This document shows, piece by piece, positions 12,667 to 14,510 of a stretch of DNA of 14,510 nt (the first letter of the stretch is position 1; each line of letters starts with the position of its first letter). The notes beneath the pieces are model-generated. The model was given only the letters and a program-made list of their open reading frames with translations. It did no database searches and was not told the DNA's origin. The stretch spans positions 1-14,510 of the forward strand of contig CACFLM010000019.1 of assembly GCA_902567145.1 (NCBI GenBank), in the 5' to 3' direction. This DNA is from an uncultured Alphaproteobacteria bacterium. Lineage in GTDB: Bacteria > Pseudomonadota > Alphaproteobacteria > TMED127. The translations under genes and the position numbers were made by a program.

Positions 12667-14510
12667 TTCCACCATCCCTGTCTTTTTTCAACTTTTCTGT
12701 TACTATCTTCAGACAAAACCTTTATGGATCGTATTTTGTCCTTTTTATCTTCATTTATTTTATTTTGCGTTTTATTAACCTTATCTTTGTATTCGTAATC
12801 ATTTGCTTTTGCTCTATAGCTAACTCTTTTTTTCTGCAAATCATTGGAAGAATCTTCATCAAGTATTTCTTTTTGCTGAGAATCTTTTTGAGAAATTTTT
12901 AAATATTCAGAGAAATTTTCAATATTACTTTTTTCATGACAATTCTTGTATAAGATTTCAGTTGCCGAACATATCAAAAATTCATTCTCACCTAAATTTG
13001 GGAAATGGGTAATTAAAACTTTCTTCGAAAGAACAGGTTTCTTTGCTTTCTTAATATTTGCTGAGATTACCTTTGATAATTCTGAACCGGTTAAAAGGAA
13101 AATATTCTTATATATAGCATTTAGCGAGAATTCGTTACAAACTTTAATTAATTGTTCATACAAAAATTCATTTGATGTAATACTACCATATCCATTACAG
13201 GTATGGCATCTTGAAGACATAACAGTGTCGGTTGTTACTTTAAGCCTTTGCCTTGATAATTCTAATAATCCGAAATTACTTATCCGACCAACTTGTATCC
13301 TTGCTCTGTCTTCTCTAACACATTCTTTAAGTTTCTTTTCTACTTTAAAATTATGTCCTCTATCCAGCATATCTATAAAGTCAATAACAATTAAACCAGC
13401 TAAGTCTCTAATTTTTAGTTGTTTGCTAATTTCCTCGGCAGCCTCCATATTAGTTTTAAATGCTGTATCCTCAATATTCCTCTGCTTGGTATACTTTCCA
13501 GAGTTAATGTCTATTGCGACAAGTGCTTCAGTTTGATTTATAACAAGATATCCTCCTGATTTTAAATTAACTGTAGGGTTATTAATTCCAATAATCTTCT
13601 TTTCAAGACCGTAACGAGAGAATAATGGCTTTTTATCATTATATAGGTTGATTGATTTTAAAGAACTTGGCATAAATTGTTTAATAATTTCTTTAGATTT
13701 TTTTAAGGTATTTTTCTCATTAATTATTATTTCGTCGTAAGTAGAATCAAAATAATCTCTTAAACATCTCTTTATAATATTATCCTCTTCATGTATGAGG
13801 CAAGGAGCATTGGATTTAATAGTTTTTGAGGTAATTTCAGACCATAATTTTATTAAGGAATTGTAATCTCTTTTCATTTCTTTGATTCCCATTACTTGCC
13901 CTGCTGTTCTTATAATTACCCCCATACCTTTTTTAATATTAAGTTTATTTAAAGTATCTTTTAACTTTTTCCTAAGCTTTATATCTTCAATTTTTCTTGA
14001 AATACCGCCACCTTTATTTGTATTAGGCATTAATACACAATACTTACCTGCCAATGACAATCTTGTTGTAACAGCGGCCCCTTTATTTCCTCTTTCTTCT
14101 TTGACAACTTGAATTAAAATCACTTGATTACTCTTTATTACTTCCTGAATACTATATTTTCGATGGAAAATAATTTGGGTTTGTTTCTGAGGTGGTTTAA
14201 ATCTTTTTTTTCTCCTGATTCTTTGATTTGGAATTTCATCAATTGGTTTGTAATTAAAAAAATCAAAAACCTTAGTTAGGAACCCCTTTTGCCCAGCCAA
14301 CTCATCTATATTTTTTTCTTTGTTAGTTAATTCTTGATTGCTGAGGTGGGTTTCTGAAAACTCTTCTTCTTCTTCTTCTTCTTCTATCGGAATTGTTTTT
14401 GATGCTTCCAATTCTTGCTGAATTAATTTTTTCTTATCAGCTGTTGGAATTTTAAAGTAGTCTGGGTGGATTTCATTATATGCAAGAAATCCATGTTTAT
14501 TCCCACCATA
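12660..14510 (-). CDS. rne: Ribonuclease E (N-terminus outside window), with short tail and GWW end
   Basis: 616 residues are visible and the frame runs off the window edge, starting at YGGNKHGFLAYNEIHPDYF of the S1 domain. About 60 N-terminal residues are missing; the TTG at 14411 is internal. The S1 domain is interrupted by an acidic and basic insert of about 80 residues (EEEEEEEEF, later RIRRKKRFKPP), then resumes at YSIQEVIK and VKEERGNKGAAVTT. Catalytic Asp codons are at 13509-13511 (DINSG, E. coli D303) and 13380-13382 (DFIDM, D346). The Zn-link is CHTC (13197-13208; E. coli CPRC). After the small domain only about 95 charged, probably disordered residues remain, ending RQGWWNQ, which resembles the PNPase-binding GWW motif of Caulobacter RNase E. 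The full protein would be about 680 residues against about 900 in Caulobacter. RNase G is excluded by the insert and tail. It overlaps the aminotransferase gene by 7 bases. Confidence 0.96.
   Translation of the reverse strand, partial: YGGNKHGFLAYNEIHPDYFKIPTADKKKLIQQELEASKTIPIEEEEEEEEFSETHLSNQELTNKEKNIDELAGQKGFLTKVFDFFNYKPIDEIPNQRIRRKKRFKPPQKQTQIIFHRKYSIQEVIKSNQVILIQVVKEERGNKGAAVTTRLSLAGKYCVLMPNTNKGGGISRKIEDIKLRKKLKDTLNKLNIKKGMGVIIRTAGQVMGIKEMKRDYNSLIKLWSEITSKTIKSNAPCLIHEEDNIIKRCLRDYFDSTYDEIIINEKNTLKKSKEIIKQFMPSSLKSINLYNDKKPLFSRYGLEKKIIGINNPTVNLKSGGYLVINQTEALVAIDINSGKYTKQRNIEDTAFKTNMEAAEEISKQLKIRDLAGLIVIDFIDMLDRGHNFKVEKKLKECVREDRARIQVGRISNFGLLELSRQRLKVTTDTVMSSRCHTCNGYGSITSNEFLYEQLIKVCNEFSLNAIYKNIFLLTGSELSKVISANIKKAKKPVLSKKVLITHFPNLGENEFLICSATEILYKNCHEKSNIENFSEYLKISQKDSQQKEILDEDSSNDLQKKRVSYRAKANDYEYKDKVNKTQNKINEDKKDKIRSIKVLSEDSNRKVEKRQGWWNQ
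14361..14384 (-). repeat. GAA trinucleotide repeat encoding eight Glu in the RNase E S1 insert
   Basis: On the coding strand seven GAA codons and one GAG codon follow one another without interruption, encoding an Glu8 run. The array sits at the start of the insert that splits the S1 domain. Confidence 0.95.

Noticed and set aside
12946..13536. 196-residue open frame antisense to rne
   Set aside because: It lies wholly opposite the conserved catalytic core of RNase E and has no recognisable domain; long antisense frames arise by chance from codon bias here.
12660..14411. RNase E starting at TTG 14411
   Set aside because: The frame stays open to 14510 and encodes S1-domain sequence (YGGNKHGFLAYNEIHPDYF), so the true start lies outside the window.
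1..14510. tRNA, rRNA, CRISPR array, insertion sequence, attachment site or replication origin
   Set aside because: I saw no direct repeat-spacer pattern, transposase, integrase, tRNA-like cloverleaf or iteron cluster; the window is filled with ordinary genes.

Overview
This window comes from an AT-rich, tightly packed genome that is almost certainly alphaproteobacterial. The markers are an NDUFA12-type complex I accessory protein, a DUF2155 protein next to MlaD-type MCE proteins, a DUF482 (FemAB-like) protein next to a RidA-like protein, the NrdJ-type C-terminal domain found in alphaproteobacterial class II reductases, and an RNase E whose S1 domain is split by an acidic insert and whose tail ends in a GWW motif. 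The low G+C, gaps of 0-36 bases and many overlapping genes suggest a streamlined (perhaps marine) or reduced lineage; the exact clade cannot be fixed from sequence alone. I saw no mobile elements, CRISPR arrays, tRNAs or rRNAs, and no gene-free stretch as long as 300 bases.

Layout. Bases 1-414 hold the 3' end of a phosphomannomutase/phosphoglucomutase gene. It is followed by clpS and clpA (451-3047, +), joined by a one-base stop/start overlap. On the minus strand, 3027-5465, lies a three-gene set read from right to left: a free-standing NrdJ C-terminal/TSCPD protein, a RidA-like protein and a DUF482 protein. A divergent plus-strand cluster (5492-7359) carries NDUFA12, two consecutive MlaD-like MCE proteins, an unrecognised 74-residue protein and a DUF2155 secreted protein. 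A second minus-strand operon (7352-11472) reads M48 metalloprotease with TPRs, aroQ, accB, accC, aat, with junctions from a 4-base overlap to a 3-base gap. A class I/II aminotransferase (11506-12666, +) diverges from it and converges on rne (12660-14510, -), whose 5' end lies beyond the window.

How the genes work together. ClpS, ClpA and Aat are the adaptor, unfoldase and Leu/Phe-transferase of the bacterial N-degron pathway, all within 7.6 kb. AccB and AccC are the biotin carrier and biotin carboxylase of acetyl-CoA carboxylase. The MlaD pair, DUF2155 and M48 proteins are envelope functions. NDUFA12 relates to complex I and RNase E to the RNA degradosome.

No wholly new system stands out. 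The most interesting points are the orphan NrdJ C-terminal domain, the tandem MlaD pair with a small uncharacterised protein downstream, substitutions at highly conserved positions of AccC, the shortened RNase E that keeps a GWW end, and a strong hairpin buried in coding sequence where two genes converge.
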